From Hydrogenophaga sp. (GTDB lineage Bacteria > Pseudomonadota > Gammaproteobacteria > Burkholderiales > Burkholderiaceae_C): 64,000 bases of DNA. A program made the translations under genes and the position numbers. Shown here piece by piece: positions 63,832 to 64,000 of the stretch. The notes under the pieces are model-generated. The model was not told the origin of the DNA and did not search any database. It was given only the letters and a program-made list of their open reading frames with translations. The stretch covers positions 1 through 64,000 of the forward strand of contig NZ_WVZN01000017.1 in the NCBI RefSeq assembly GCF_011772445.1. The letters run 5' to 3'. How positions within the stretch are numbered: the first letter of the stretch is position 1; each line of letters starts with the position of its first letter.

Positions 63832-64000
63832 TCAGCCCATCGCGGAGTGGATGTGCTCGCGCACGCGCGGGTAGATCTGTGAGTTCCAGCGCCGCCCGCT
63901 GAACACCCCGTAGTGCCCCACACCCGTCTGGATGTGGTGCGTCTTGTGGTAGGGCCGGATGCCGGTGCACAGGTCCTGCGCGGCCACGGTCTGGCCGATG
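63832..64000 (-). CDS. phaZ: Intracellular polyhydroxyalkanoate depolymerase (C-terminus)
   Basis: The last 56 codons read IGQTVAAQDLCTGIRPYHK, then THHIQTGVGHYGVFSGRRW and QIYPRVREH before the stop. This is the C-terminus of intracellular PHA depolymerase, with the His of GVGHYGVF as the likely catalytic one. It breaks down stored polyhydroxybutyrate. The rest of the gene lies beyond the right edge. Confidence 0.8.
   Translation of the reverse strand, partial: IGQTVAAQDLCTGIRPYHKTHHIQTGVGHYGVFSGRRWNSQIYPRVREHIHSAMG

Overview
The window looks like chromosome of a GC-rich betaproteobacterium of the order Burkholderiales, most likely family Comamonadaceae (Hydrogenophaga/Acidovorax-like). The reasons are the very high GC content, the many TRAP transporters, the gene order gyrA-serC-pheA-tyrA-aroA/cmk-rpsA-ihfB-lapA-lapB with aroA and cmk fused, and a glnA-ntrB-ntrC locus. 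The genus is inferred, not proven. No prophage, insertion sequence, CRISPR array, tRNA or rRNA was seen, and no gene-free stretch exceeds about 300 bp.

Region 1 (1-6.8 kb) is a minus-strand catabolic operon: short-chain dehydrogenase, TRAP binding protein, fused TRAP permease, thiamine-dependent E1 alpha and beta, and an ilvC-type reductoisomerase cut by the window edge. A divergent IclR regulator faces it. Region 2 (6.8-14.4 kb) is accessory: a periplasmic protein, a ParD-like/methionine aminopeptidase couplet, a regulator/beta-propeller/DUF899 group, small proteins, an FMN reductase, a DUF1272 remnant, a VOC protein, a LysE exporter and a fluoride channel. rdgC follows.

Region 3 (15.4-26.9 kb) holds two related TRAP transporters in opposite orientation around a LysR regulator. 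The right-hand operon adds a DUF1445 (D-glutamate cyclase family) protein and a 1196-residue 5-oxoprolinase-type hydantoinase. Together they suggest uptake and hydrolysis of 5-oxoproline (pyroglutamate).

Region 4 (26.9-41.2 kb) is housekeeping: LPS assembly control (lapAB), IHF beta, ribosomal protein S1, aromatic amino acid and serine synthesis, gyrase A, an OmpA-type protein, ubiG, gph and the tmRNA gene ssrA. Region 5 (41.1-50.4 kb) has membrane and hydrolase genes and the nitrogen-control locus; glnA has a good sigma-54 promoter with NtrC-like sites upstream, and ntrB and ntrC lie downstream.

Region 6 (50.4-57.6 kb) carries a folate/thymidylate cluster (thyA, EamA permease, folA, xth) behind a lytic transglycosylase, an FAD oxidase and a DUF2069 protein. 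Region 7 (57.6-64 kb) has a dapA/MFS pair with its own promoter, a P450-hydrolase-sulfhydrylase operon, a CBS protein and the C-terminus of an intracellular PHA depolymerase.

The strongest candidates for unusual biology are the ParD-like/Map couplet, the double 5-oxoproline TRAP locus with its inverted repeat and dctP-dctQ hairpins, the IclR-controlled E1/reductoisomerase operon, and a tmRNA whose tag frame ends in -ALKAA.
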